64,000 bases of DNA from Actinomadura luzonensis (GCF_022664455.2 NZ_JAKRKC020000002.1:620001-684000), one strand, 5' to 3'; positions 16,302-25,172 are shown, counted from the stretch's first letter. The notes: a model not told the origin generated them from the sequence alone. Program-made: numbers and translations.

Positions 16302-17984
16302 TCAGCCCGGGAGCGCGTCGCGGCGCCACGCCTCGTAGGCCTGCACCGCGGTGGGCAGCGTGGGGAAGATCCGCTCGGCGCCGACCGCCGCCGTCAGCCC
16401 GTACGCGTCCAGGAAGACGCGCAGGTCCTGCTTGACCCTGGCCATGGCGAAGACGATGCCGCGCCGCTCCAGCTCGCCGCGCAGCGAGTCGAGCGCGTCC
16501 AGCGCCGTGACGTCCACCTCGACGTTGGCCTCGGCGTTCAGCACGAACCAGCGGACGGGCACGTCCTGGTGGTCCACGGCGGCCAGGGCGCGGCGGTGGA
16601 AGTCCTGCGCGTTGGCGAAGAACAGCGGCGAGTCGTAGCGGTAGACCACCAGCCCGGGAATGGTCCGGGCGGCCGGGTAGTCGTCGATGTCGTGCATGCC
16701 CGCCAGGTCCGGCACCAGGCCGAGCACGGCGTCGTGCGGGCGGGCCACGCGGGCCAGCATCTCGGCCACCGACAGCGCGACCGCGAGCAGGATCCCGTAC
16801 AGGATGTCGAAGACCAGCACCCCGGCCAGCGCGCCGAGGGCGAGCAGCAGCTCGGCGCGGCGGAAGCGGGCCAGCCGCCGGAACTCGGCCGGCTCGACCA
16901 GCCGGGTGGCGGCGTACACGACGATCGCGCCGAGCGCGGCGGCGGGCAGGCCGGCCAGCAGCGGGCCGGCGGCGAGCAGCACGGCGAGCACGGCGGCCAG
17001 GCTGACGAGCGAGGAGAGCTGGGTGCGCGCGCCCGCCGCGTCGGCGAGCGCGGTCCTGCTGCCGCTGCTGCTGACCGGGAAGCCCTGCAGCAGGCCGGCC
17101 CCCAGGTTGGCCGCGCCGAGGGCGAGCAGCTCCTGGTCGGCGTCGATCTGCTGGTGGTGGCGGGCGGCGAAGGAGCGGGCGGTGAGCATGTTGTCGCTGT
17201 AGCCGACGAGGAAGACGCCGACGGCGGGCAGCAGCAGGCTCTCCAGCGAATCCCGCAGCGGGGGCAGCGACAGGTGCGGCAGCCCGGCCGGGATCTCGCC
17301 GACGACCGCGACCCCCCGCGCGTCCAGGCCGAGCAGCGCCACGGCGGCGGTGGCGAGGACCACGGCCAGCAGCGGCGCGGGGACGGCGGGCAGCCGCCAC
17401 CGCAGCAGGAACAGGAAGGCGAGCACGGCCGCGCCCATGGCCACGGTGAGCGGATGGGCCTGGGGCAGCAGCCGGGCGAAGGAGACGACCTGGCCGGCGA
17501 GGGAGTCGCCGGTGACCGGGGTGCCGGTGAGCTTGCCGAGCTGGCTGACGATCATGAGGGTGGCGACGCCGGCGAGGTAGCCGACCAGGATCGGCTTGGA
17601 CAGCAGGTCGGCGACGAAGCCGAGCCGCAGCATCCGGCAGCCCAGGCCGAGCAGCCCGACGAGCACGGCCAGCGCGGCGGCCTGGGCGGCGTGCCGGCCC
17701 GGGTCGCCGGCGGCCAGGGGAGCGATGGCGGCGGCGGTCATCAGCGCGGTGGTCGACTCCGGCCCGACCGACAACTGCCGGGACGAGCCGAGCACCGCGT
17801 ACAGCGCCGGCGGGGCCAGCGCCGCCCACAGGCCCGCCACCGGCGGCAGCCCGGCGACGGTGGCGTAGGCCATGACCTGGGGCACGAGGTAGGCCGCCAC
17901 GGTGATCCCGGCGAGCAGGTCGCCCCGCAGCCAGGCACGCCGGTAGCCGGCCGGCGCGGACAGGCCGGGCAGGAATCGGATCAT
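16302..17984 (-). CDS. SulP-family anion transporter with STAS domain
   Basis: A 560-residue inner-membrane protein. About a dozen hydrophobic helices (residues 20-410) start with the SulP signature region AGITVAAYLVPQVMAYATVA; a cytoplasmic STAS domain (about 435-550; VLNAEANVEVDVTALDALDSL) closes it. The family exchanges sulfate, bicarbonate or other anions. It is divergent from Hsp20 and shares a region with a DosR-like box at 18067-18080, suggesting joint stress control. Length and domain order are normal. Confidence 0.92.
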   Translation of the reverse strand: MIRFLPGLSAPAGYRRAWLRGDLLAGITVAAYLVPQVMAYATVAGLPPVAGLWAALAPPALYAVLGSSRQLSVGPESTTALMTAAAIAPLAAGDPGRHAAQAAALAVLVGLLGLGCRMLRLGFVADLLSKPILVGYLAGVATLMIVSQLGKLTGTPVTGDSLAGQVVSFARLLPQAHPLTVAMGAAVLAFLFLLRWRLPAVPAPLLAVVLATAAVALLGLDARGVAVVGEIPAGLPHLSLPPLRDSLESLLLPAVGVFLVGYSDNMLTARSFAARHHQQIDADQELLALGAANLGAGLLQGFPVSSSGSRTALADAAGARTQLSSLVSLAAVLAVLLAAGPLLAGLPAAALGAIVVYAATRLVEPAEFRRLARFRRAELLLALGALAGVLVFDILYGILLAVALSVAEMLARVARPHDAVLGLVPDLAGMHDIDDYPAARTIPGLVVYRYDSPLFFANAQDFHRRALAAVDHQDVPVRWFVLNAEANVEVDVTALDALDSLRGELERRGIVFAMARVKQDLRVFLDAYGLTAAVGAERIFPTLPTAVQAYEAWRRDALPG

Positions 17985-18066
17985 GCCCGAGGATGACCCG
18001 CGAGGGCCGCTCCGCGCCAGCCCGAACCGCCGGTGCGTCCCGCCCGGCAGGGGGAGCGCCGGATCG

Positions 18067-18080
18067 GGGACGAAGGTCCC
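18067..18080. promoter_or_regulatory. DosR/DevR-like box between SulP and Hsp20
   Basis: GGGACGAAGGTCCC, a perfect GGGAC-N4-GTCCC dyad, lies about 85 bp from each of the two divergent start codons. This core is that of DosR (DevR) boxes known from hypoxia/dormancy regulons, in which Hsp20 (HspX) genes are classic members. The regulator itself is not in this window. Confidence 0.6.
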
Positions 18081-18166
18081 GCCGGCGAAGGGCTTTTGCG
18101 GCCCGCCGGCACGCGCGGGCGGGGGTTGGCTCGAAGTGGTCCATCCGCTCGCGAGAGGAGGACGCG

Positions 18167-18586
18167 ATGGCCGCGATCACACGCCGTGACCTGCCCTTCC
18201 AGGTCCTGGAGCTGCCCGAGTGGCTGGAGGGGCCGATGGCGGGATGGCGGGAGTTCGCCCGGCTGATCCGGGTCGAGGAGTACGTCGCCGACCAGCGGTA
18301 CGTGGTCCGGGCCGAGCTGCCCGGCGTTGACCCCGTCAAGGGCATCGAGGTCATGGTGGACGACGGGATGCTGCGCATCGAGGCCGAGCGGCCGGAGGAG
18401 AGCAGGGAGCAGTGCCGTACCGAGTTCCAGTACGGCAAGCTGCACCGCACGGTCCGGCTGCCCAAGGAGGCCCGTGGACAGGAGGCCAAGGCCGCCTACC
18501 ACGACGGCATCCTGGAGATCACCTTCGCCCTGGCCGAGGAGAGGAAGCCGGCGGCGCGCCGGATCACCGTCACCCCGGCGAAGTAG
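18167..18586 (+). CDS. Hsp20 / alpha-crystallin-family small heat shock protein
   Basis: A 139-residue holdase chaperone. The alpha-crystallin domain spans about 35-130 (YVVRAELPGVDPVKGIEVMV, then FQYGKLHRTVRLP and the YHDGILEITFAL strand), followed by a short tail with an RRITV-type terminal motif. The ATG at 18167 follows AGAGGAGG. This atypical Hsp20 class with a short N-terminus is common in actinomycete dormancy loci, which agrees with the DosR-like box upstream. Confidence 0.93.
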   Translation: MAAITRRDLPFQVLELPEWLEGPMAGWREFARLIRVEEYVADQRYVVRAELPGVDPVKGIEVMVDDGMLRIEAERPEESREQCRTEFQYGKLHRTVRLPKEARGQEAKAAYHDGILEITFALAEERKPAARRITVTPAK

Positions 18587-18644
18587 GGCAATACCGGCGG
18601 GTCCGGGCCCCGGTCGTCACGACGCGGCCCGGCCCCCGCCGCGT

Positions 18645-18676
18645 CCCTGACCCCGGACCCCTGTCCCGGGTCAGGG
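18645..18676. terminator. Bidirectional hairpin terminator
   Basis: A perfect 9-bp stem CCCTGACCC / GGGTCAGGG (18645-18653 with 18668-18676) with a 14-nt loop lies between the converging Hsp20 and BtrH-like genes. Its right arm overlaps the stop codon of the BtrH-like gene. No U tract is seen, as is common in actinomycetes. Confidence 0.6.
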
Positions 18677-19672
18677 GCGCGGGCCGAGCTCGCTCAGCGC
18701 CTGCATGGCGTCCCGCTCGACGTGCGCCAGGTCGTCGAGGAGCGCGCCCGCCCGCCGGAGGTGCGCCGCCCCGGCCTCGCCGCCCTCGCCCGCCTTCTCG
18801 ACGAGGGCGGCGACCTCCGTCCACAGCTCGGCGGCCTCGGCGTACAGGCGGTGCCCGGCGCGCAGGCGGTCGTCGTCCACGAACTGCAGGCACTCGCCGA
18901 GGAAGTCGCGGTAGAGGGCGCGGAACAGGGCGCCGCCGGTGCCGGCCCGCTCCATGAGGAGCGCGGCCTGCGGCAGGTCGCGCGCCGGGTCGGCGGCGCG
19001 CTCCAGCCAGCCGGGCACCAGGCGGGCGGCCTTGGCGATGCCGCGGTGGCCGACGTTCGCGATGGGCGCGGCGAGGAACGCGGCCGCGCACGCCCTGATC
19101 GCGGGGACGACCTGCTCCTGCCAGGCCACCGGCCGGCGCGGCGGGGCGAGCCAGAACGAGCGGTTCCTCGCAGTCATCGGGCCGCGCTCGGCGCGCGCCA
19201 GGGCCAGGGAGGCCAGGCCGGTCCGCACGGCCCCGCCCTGGGGGGCGGTGTCCACCAGGTACGCGTACTCCTCGTCGTAGCCGTACATGGCGACGACGTG
19301 GCCGCCGAAGTGCACCTTCGTGCCGAAGTAGTCCAGGTGGTAGCAGTCGAGCTGGAGGCCGACGGGGCGGCCGGCGTCGATGCGGGCGGCGACGTTCCGC
19401 CACGCCTTGCGCGCCGAGCCGGTCTCCTCCACCTCCAGCGTCAGCCCGAGCCTGGCGGCCAGGTTCCTGGTGAGCTCGAAGGGCTTCACCCGCCCGCCGA
19501 GGAACGGGAACGGCAGGTTCCTGGCGTCCCAGTAGACGAAGGACAGGCCCGCGCCGAGCCCGAACAGCATGGGCTCGGACAGGTCGATCCCCTCGTGCCG
19601 CAGCAGCACGCCGGCCGCCGTCGTCTCGCAGTGCTGCAGCCCGCGAGGCTCGATGCCGGTCAGGACGGTCAT
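18671..19672 (-). CDS. BtrH N-terminal-domain / DUF4872 protein
   Basis: A 333-residue papain-like-fold protein related to BtrH, the acyltransferase that moves an acyl side chain from a carrier protein in butirosin synthesis. The start has HCETTAAGVLLRHEG with the candidate nucleophile Cys15, and the pair Gly-His plus GYDEEYAYLVDTA near 125-145 supplies the His/Asp region; the C-terminal half matches the DUF4872 helical domain. The ATG at 19672 has GGGGAG upstream. It is divergent from a P450 gene, and an inverted repeat lies between them. It may act in a small-molecule or peptide pathway; no acyl carrier protein is adjacent. Confidence 0.75.
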   Translation of the reverse strand: MTVLTGIEPRGLQHCETTAAGVLLRHEGIDLSEPMLFGLGAGLSFVYWDARNLPFPFLGGRVKPFELTRNLAARLGLTLEVEETGSARKAWRNVAARIDAGRPVGLQLDCYHLDYFGTKVHFGGHVVAMYGYDEEYAYLVDTAPQGGAVRTGLASLALARAERGPMTARNRSFWLAPPRRPVAWQEQVVPAIRACAAAFLAAPIANVGHRGIAKAARLVPGWLERAADPARDLPQAALLMERAGTGGALFRALYRDFLGECLQFVDDDRLRAGHRLYAEAAELWTEVAALVEKAGEGGEAGAAHLRRAGALLDDLAHVERDAMQALSELGPRP

Positions 19673-19776
19673 GGTCGCTCCCCTCGGTCGCCGGGCTCTC
19701 AGCGGGCCCACAGCAAGCATGGGGTCTCCTGTAGGGGGAGAGTCCAACCGGGTCGTCCCGGTCCGCGCGGCCAACG

Positions 19777-19798
19777 AAATGATGGGTTACTCTCATTT
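19777..19798. promoter_or_regulatory. Inverted repeat in the BtrH-like/P450 promoter region
   Basis: AAATGA-N10-TCATTT with perfect 6-bp arms, in an AT-rich patch between the divergent genes. It is a possible operator for the TetR regulator encoded after the P450. Confidence 0.35.
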
Positions 19799-19853
19799 TT
19801 GTGACGCGCGGTCAGTCGAGTCCGTCCGAGGCCGAATCCTCTCGGGAGATGAC

Positions 19854-21050
19854 ATGAGCGAATCCGTGACACTGCCCCTGCACATGCGGCGCAGCGCGTT
19901 CGACCCCGACCCCGAGCTGTCGGCCATGCGTGAGGAGGAGGGCGTCCGCAGGGTGCCCACCATGTTCGGCCTCGACGCGTGGGTCGTCAGCCGCTACGCC
20001 GACGTGCGCGAGGTGCTCGGCGACCCCGCCCGCTTCAGCAACGGCCAGGGCATGGCCTTCCGGGCGGCCGGCCGCCCGCAGTACAGCGAGGAGCAGCTCA
20101 GGACGATGCGGGCGGGCAACCTGCTCGCCTTCGACCCGCCCGAGCACACCCGGCTGCGCCGCATGCTGACGCCCGAGTTCACCATGCGGCGGATGCGCCG
20201 CCTGGAGCCGCGCATCCACGAGATCGTCCAGGACCACCTGGACGCGATGGAGCGCGGCGGCCCGCCCGCCGACCTGGTCTCCGCCTTCGCCCTGCCGATC
20301 CCCTCCCTGGTCATCTGCGAGCTGCTGGGCGTGCCGTACGCCGACCGCGGCGACTTCCAGCGCCGCACCGGCACGCTGCTCAACCTGTCGAAGCCGGTCG
20401 AGGAGCGGATGGCGGCCAGCCTGGAGCAGCGCTCCTACATGGCCGGGCTGGTCGCCCGCGCCCAGGCCGACCCCGGCGACGACATGCTCGGCATGCTGGT
20501 GCGCGAGCACGGCGACGACCTGTCCATCGACGAGCTGGTGGGCATCGCCGGGCTGCTGCTGCTCGCCGGCCACGAGACCACCTCCAACATGCTCGGGCTC
20601 GGCACCCTGGCCCTGCTCCGCCACCCCGACCAGCTCGACCTCCTCAGGAAGGAGCCCGAACGCATCGGCGCGACGGTGGAGGAGCTGCTGCGCTGGCTCA
20701 GCATCGTGCACGCCGGCACGGGCAAGGTCACCACCACCGAGGTCGAGCTGTCCGGCACCCGCATCCCGGCCGGCGAGCTGGTGATCTGCGCGCTGCCCGC
20801 GGCCAACCGCGACCCGGCCTTCATCGCCGACCCCGACCGGCTCGACATCGCCCGCGGCGACCTCGGCCACGTCGCCTTCGGCCACGGCGTGCACCACTGC
20901 CTGGGCGCGCCGCTCGCCAGGATGGAGATGCGGATCGCCTTCCCCGCGCTGTTCGAACGCTTCCCCGGGCTGCGCGAGACCGGGGCCACGCCCGAGTTCC
21001 GCTCCTTCAACGTCGTCTACGGCCTGACCCGGCTGGAAGTCGCCTGGTAA
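19854..21050 (+). CDS. Cytochrome P450
   Basis: A 398-residue soluble class I-type P450. The I-helix oxygen-binding motif AGHETT is near 238, the ExxR motif (EELLR) near 280, and the heme-binding loop FGHGVHHCLGAPLAR supplies the axial Cys349. The start ATG follows GGGAG. It is divergent from the BtrH-like gene and followed after 34 nt by a TetR regulator, a probable local controller. No ferredoxin gene is adjacent. The substrate cannot be read from sequence. Confidence 0.93.
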   Translation: MSESVTLPLHMRRSAFDPDPELSAMREEEGVRRVPTMFGLDAWVVSRYADVREVLGDPARFSNGQGMAFRAAGRPQYSEEQLRTMRAGNLLAFDPPEHTRLRRMLTPEFTMRRMRRLEPRIHEIVQDHLDAMERGGPPADLVSAFALPIPSLVICELLGVPYADRGDFQRRTGTLLNLSKPVEERMAASLEQRSYMAGLVARAQADPGDDMLGMLVREHGDDLSIDELVGIAGLLLLAGHETTSNMLGLGTLALLRHPDQLDLLRKEPERIGATVEELLRWLSIVHAGTGKVTTTEVELSGTRIPAGELVICALPAANRDPAFIADPDRLDIARGDLGHVAFGHGVHHCLGAPLARMEMRIAFPALFERFPGLRETGATPEFRSFNVVYGLTRLEVAW

Positions 21051-21084
21051 CCGCCGTCACGGTCCGGCTGCTAGCGTTCAGCGT

Positions 21085-21732
21085 GTGCACGAGCCGCGAC
21101 AGCGGGCCGACGCGCTGCGCAACGCCGATCGGATCGTCAGGGCCGCGATCGCGATCCTGCGCGACCGCGGCCCCGAAGCCTCACTCGACGAGATCGCCAG
21201 GCTCGCCGGCATCGGCAGCGCCACCGTCTACCGGCGCTTCGGCGACCGCGACGGGGTGATCAGGGCCGCCTTCCAGGCGTACTTCGCCGAGGAGGTCGAG
21301 CCGCTGGTGCTGGCCGCCCGCGACGCCGCCGACGCCGGGGCCGCGCTCGCCGAGGCGCTGGCCGCGACGGTCGACACCCTCGCCGCGCACCACGGGCTGC
21401 TGAAGGCGGCCCGCCGGTCGGGGGCGTTCACCGTCGACATCGTCGCGCGGTTCATGGGGCCGCTCGGCGAGGTGCTGGCCCGGGCGCAGCGGACGGGGCA
21501 GGTGCGGGACGACCTGGCCGTCCGGGACCTGGCGGCGATCGTCGTCATGGCGCTGGCGACCGCCAGCTCGCGTGACCCCGCGCACCGCGACCCGCGCCGC
21601 TACCTGGCCCTGCTGCTGTCGAGCCTGCGCCCGTCCGGCGGTGACCTGCCCGCGCCGTCCGGCGGTGACCTGCCCGCGCCGTCCGGCGGTGACCTGCCCG
21701 CCGACGGCCTGCCCGCGTCCTACCGGGTGTGA
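21085..21732 (+). CDS. TetR-family regulator with C-terminal octapeptide repeats
   Basis: A 215-residue regulator. The helix-turn-helix (ASLDEIARLAGIGSATVYRR) spans about residues 33-52. The C-terminus ends in three copies of the octapeptide PSGGDLPA from a 24-bp tandem repeat, an odd addition beyond the ligand domain. The GTG start lies 7 nt after a TAGCGT hexamer (21072-21077), suggesting a leaderless transcript. It follows the P450 by 34 nt, so it may regulate the P450/BtrH-like region. Confidence 0.88.
   Translation: MHEPRQRADALRNADRIVRAAIAILRDRGPEASLDEIARLAGIGSATVYRRFGDRDGVIRAAFQAYFAEEVEPLVLAARDAADAGAALAEALAATVDTLAAHHGLLKAARRSGAFTVDIVARFMGPLGEVLARAQRTGQVRDDLAVRDLAAIVVMALATASSRDPAHRDPRRYLALLLSSLRPSGGDLPAPSGGDLPAPSGGDLPADGLPASYRV
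21631..21702. repeat. 24-bp tandem repeat, three copies
   Basis: Three 24-bp units (21631-21654, 21655-21678 and 21679-21702); the first two are identical and the third differs only at its last bases. They encode PSGGDLPA repeats at the end of the TetR protein. Confidence 0.9.
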
Positions 21733-21734
21733 GC

Positions 21735-22130
21735 TCAGGGCTTGATCGCGGTGCCCTGGGCCGAGGCGAGCCGCCAGCCGCCGCGCCCGTCGGCGGCGTA
21801 CACGTGCGTGTAGCGGCTGCCCGCGCCGAAGCCCGGCCCGCCGTCCTGGGTGAAGCGCATCGCGGTCCGCCCCACGACGACGCCCGCGTCCCCGAAGAAC
21901 CGCACCACGGCCTCGCCGGGGAAGGCGTCGATCCCGGGGAACCGCAGCGCGCCCGACCCCACCAGCTCCAGCAGCACGTCCTTGCCGGCCACCACGCCGT
22001 CCTCGACCCCGACCAGCAGGAAGTCGTCGGTGAGGAGGTCCGCCAGGCGGGCGGCGTCGCCCGCCACCAGGGCGTCGAAGAAGTCCTGGTCGTGCTGGAG
22101 CAGGGTGTCGTGCTCGGCGCTCATGGTCAT
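21735..22130 (-). CDS. NTF2-like / SnoaL-type protein (DUF4440-like)
   Basis: A small protein of 131 residues (129 if the ATG at 22124 is used). The opening helix (LLQHDQDFFDALVAGDAARL), the strand FLLVGVEDGVVAGKD and the closing YTHVYAADGRGGWRLASAQGT form the cone-shaped NTF2-like fold used by many isomerases, cyclases and binding proteins. Neither start has a clear ribosome site. It is convergent with the TetR gene, their stops being 2 nt apart. Its role is not evident. Confidence 0.75.
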   Translation of the reverse strand: MTMSAEHDTLLQHDQDFFDALVAGDAARLADLLTDDFLLVGVEDGVVAGKDVLLELVGSGALRFPGIDAFPGEAVVRFFGDAGVVVGRTAMRFTQDGGPGFGAGSRYTHVYAADGRGGWRLASAQGTAIKP

Positions 22131-22246
22131 CCGTTTCGTCCGGGCTGTCGGGAGCACGAGCGTAGACGTTGACACCGGCGGCAAGGTCAAGCCGGTGGAA
22201 CGGCCTGGCACGCCCTCCGGGCAGAGGACGCCGTCAGGGGGGATCC

Positions 22247-24146
22247 ATGAGCGAACCCGCTTCCGGGGTGCTGATCAGGATGGCCGGCCCGTTCGAGGTG
22301 GAGCGGGGCGGCGTGCCGTGCGGGAGGGGCGTGATCGGCGGCAAGGCCAGGACGCTGCTCAAGCTGCTCGCCGTGGAGCGCGGCCACGTCGTGCCGATGG
22401 ACCGCGTCGTCGAGGCGCTGTGGCGCGGACGCGCGCCCAAGCAGCCGGCCGCGAACGTGGCCAGCCTGGTCAGCAGGCTGCGCGGCGTGCTCGGCCCGGA
22501 CGCGGTGCCCGGCGGCCGGCGCGGCTACCGGCTGGGCGCGCCGCCCGCCGTCCGGGTCGACCTCGACGAGGCGGCGGCGCTGGTCGCCGAGGCGGAGGCT
22601 GCCTGGCGGCGGGGAGCCGGCGCTGGCGGGCGCGGCGGCGGCCCGCGCCTCCGCACGCTCGGCGAGGGCCGGGTGCTGGAGGAGGAGGCGCGGGCCTGTG
22701 GGCCGCGCCGGCCGGGACGAGGCCGCGAGCCTGCTGCGCCGCGCCAGGCACGCCGCCGCGGCCGGGCTGCTGGCCACCGATCCCGTGCGGGCCGGGCAGG
22801 CGGCCGAGGCGGCGGTCCGCGCGGACCCGTTCGACGAGGCGGCCCACCGGCTGCTCATGCGGGCGCAGGTAGCCGCGGGCGAGCCGGCCCGGGCGCTGCT
22901 GACGTACGAGCGGCTGCGCCGCAGGCTGGTGGCGGAGCTGGGCGCCGACCCCACCGCCGAGACCCGGCAGGTGCACCTGGCGGTGCTGCGCGAGCAGCCG
23001 GGGCGCGCGGCCCGGAGCGGGGACGGCGGCCCGTGCGGGCGCGGTGACCCGGGGTGGGGCGGCTCGGGCTGGGGCGGTTCGGGCTGGGGCGGTTCGGGCG
23101 GGCGGGTGCGGGAGGGGGAGCGGGTGGCAAGGGCCTGGGTCCGGGCGCAGGCGGGCCGGACCGGGGTGCTGCTGATCGTCGGCGACCCGGGCATCGGCAA
23201 GTCGTGGCTGGCGGAGGAGGTGGCGCGCCTGGCGGGCGCCCGCGGCGGCCTGGTGCTGCGCGCCCGCTGCCACGAGATCGAGCGCCCGCTGTTCCTGCAG
23301 CCGTTCGTGGACGCGCTGCGGGTCGCCGGCCTGGCCGGGTACGCCCTGCGCGACCTGGCGGGGGAGTGGGCCGGCGCGCTGGAGCGGCTGTCCCGGGGCG
23401 AGAGCCTGGAGCGCCGGCACGCCTACGAGGCGGTGACGGCGTTCCTGCGCGCGCTGGCCGAGCGCGAGACGGTCCTGCTGGTGCTGGAGGACCTGCACGC
23501 GGCGGGCGCGCCGACGGTGGAGCTGGTGCACTACCTGGCGCGGCGGGTGCGGGGGGCGCGGCTGCTGGTCCTGGCCACGGCGCGGCCAGCCCCGCCCGGG
23601 CCGCCGGCCGCCGCCGCCGCGTCCGGCGGGCCGGCCGAGGTCGAGCGGGTGCTCGGCGAGGCCGCCGAGGTGATCCGCCTGGGCCCGCTGCCGCCGGAGG
23701 CGGTGCGGGAGCTGGCGGTGGCCGCCGGGCTCGGCCCCGAGCTGGGCGAGGCGGTGTTCCTGCGCACCCGCGGGCATCCGCGCTGCGCGGTGGAGCTGCT
23801 GCGCGGGATGGCGGCGGGCGAGCCGGGCGTGCCCGAGCCGGTGCGCGCCTGGGTGCTGGGCCGGGTGCGGGGGCTGGGGGAGCAGGCCGAGCGACTGCTG
23901 CGCGCGGCCTGCCTGCTCGGCCCCGCCTTCGACCCGGTGGCGCTGGGGCGGCTGGCCGGCGTCCCCGCGCGGGTGGCCGCCCGGCACTGCGAGCGGGCGC
24001 TCGCCGCCGGGCTGCTGACGGTGTCGGGCGGCAGCTACGAGTTCGCCAGCGACCTGACCAGGGAGGCCCTGGACGCCACCACGCCCGAGCCGACCCGCCT
24101 GGTGTACGCGGGCGTCCTGAGATCGGGAACGCCGACTATTCATTAA
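22247..24146 (+). pseudogene. Frameshifted and truncated SARP/ATPase regulator
   Basis: The remains of a BTAD-domain (SARP) regulator with a C-terminal AAA-type ATPase. The ATG at 22247 starts the winged helix (KARTLLKLLAVERG, ANVASLVSRLRGVLG). Between about 22605 and 22690 the coding sense switches frame three times: the helix PALAGAAAARAS is in one frame, LGEGRVLEEE in another, and GRAGRDEAASLLRRA onward in the first again. The second half has an intact P-loop (VGDPGIGKS, near 23180) and Walker B (LLVLEDLHA), plus a Gly-Trp-rich WGGSG triplet repeat. It stops abruptly at 24146 after the ATPase domain, without the usual long helical C-terminus. The indels could partly be sequencing errors; the truncation could not. 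Confidence 0.7.
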
Positions 24147-24156
24147 ATGAATAGTC
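24134..24156. promoter_or_regulatory. Perfect palindromic operator of the PadR gene
   Basis: GACTATTCAT-taa-ATGAATAGTC: 10-bp perfect arms around 3 nt, 7 nt before the PadR start codon. The central TAA is also the stop of the truncated regulator upstream. This AT-rich dyad is a strong candidate for PadR autorepression. Confidence 0.65.
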
Positions 24157-24162
24157 CTGCTC

Positions 24163-24669
24163 ATGTCGATCGGTCACGTGCTGCTGGGCCTGCTCGCCGA
24201 GCGCCCCAAGCACGGCTACGAGCTCAAGAAGGAGCACGATCAGCGGCTCGCCGGCGCCAGGCCGCTGCCCTACGGCCAGGTCTACGCCACGCTGCAACGC
24301 CTGGAGCGCGACGGCCTGGCCGAGGTCGCCGGCACCTCGCAGGAGGGCGGCCCCGAGCGCACCGTGTACGCCATCACCGACGGTGGCCGGGCCGAGCTGG
24401 AGCGCTGGCTCAACGCCGTCGAGCCGCCGGCCCCGTACGTCGCCGGCTCGTTGTTCGCCAGGGTCGCGGTCGCCGGCAAGGCCGCCGACGGCTACCTCGT
24501 ACGGCAGCGCGAGGCGCACCTCGCCAGGATGCGCGAGCTGACGGCCGAGAAGGCCGCCGGCGCGCCCGCCCAGGTGCTGGCGGCGGACTACGCGCTGCAG
24601 CACCTCGACGCCGACCTGCGCTGGATCGAGACCGCGCTCGCGCGGATGAGGGAGGATGACCATGCTTGA
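24163..24669 (+). CDS. PadR-family transcriptional regulator
   Basis: A 168-residue repressor. The PadR winged helix fills residues 1-85 (HVLLGLLAERPKHGYELKK, then YATLQRLERDGLAEV and the wing RTVYAITDGGR), followed by the helical Vir_act_alpha_C-type dimerisation domain. It overlaps the start of a broken ABC ATPase gene by 7 nt, the usual PadR-exporter arrangement. Because the exporter is destroyed, the repressor may now control only itself or distant targets. It reads as intact, with normal length. Confidence 0.92.
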   Translation: MSIGHVLLGLLAERPKHGYELKKEHDQRLAGARPLPYGQVYATLQRLERDGLAEVAGTSQEGGPERTVYAITDGGRAELERWLNAVEPPAPYVAGSLFARVAVAGKAADGYLVRQREAHLARMRELTAEKAAGAPAQVLAADYALQHLDADLRWIETALARMREDDHA

Positions 24670-25087
24670 GGCCAGGGGCTGAGCAGTCCTTCGGCGGCGC
24701 CAGGGCGCTGTCGGACGTCACGGTGGCGGTCGCGGAGGGCGAGATCGTCGCGGTGACGGGCCCGAGCGGCGCGGGCAAGTCGACGCTGCTGCACTGCCTG
24801 GCGGGCATCGTGCGCCCGGAGTCCGGCGAGGCCGTCCTCGACGGCCGGCGCCTCGACACGCTGGCCGAGGACGAGCTGACCGGGGTGCGGCGCGCGAGCT
24901 TCGGCATCGTGTTCCAGTTCGGCGAGCTGGTGCCCGAGCTGACCGCGGCGGAGAACGTCGCGCTGCCGCTGATGTTCGACGGGCGCGGCCGGCGGAGGCG
25001 GCGGACGCGGCGGCGCGGTGGCTGGACCGGCTGGAGGTCGCCGGCTGCGCCGCGCTCCGCCTGGAGACGCTGCGCGAGGGCGGCTGA
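24663..25087 (+). pseudogene. Broken ABC-transporter ATPase (MacB/LolD-type)
   Basis: Starts as MLEARG at 24663 and should continue into LSKSFGG, but two single bases are missing near 24680-24690, shifting the frame. The middle is a good ATPase: Walker A GPSGAGKST, the Q-loop VFQFGELVPELTAAEN. A third frameshift near 24990 separates LPLMFDGRG from the next stretch (AARWLDRLEVAG). The reading then stops at LREGG (25085-25087), exactly where the LSGGE signature, Walker B and H-loop should begin. No permease follows. It is a remnant of a PadR-controlled exporter; only a small part could be explained by sequencing errors. Confidence 0.75.
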
Positions 25088-25172
25088 CCGCGGACCGCCA
25101 CCCGGGGAGGGGGGCGGGAACGGGGGCGGGGGCGTCGTGCGGCCGGAGGCATCTTGTATGGTCTATTAGTCG

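Noticed and set aside
19673..19774. N-terminal extension of the BtrH-like protein to 19774
   Set aside because: The added residues look non-homologous, cross the divergent promoter region, and the ATG at 19672 has a GGGGAG site followed at once by the conserved start.
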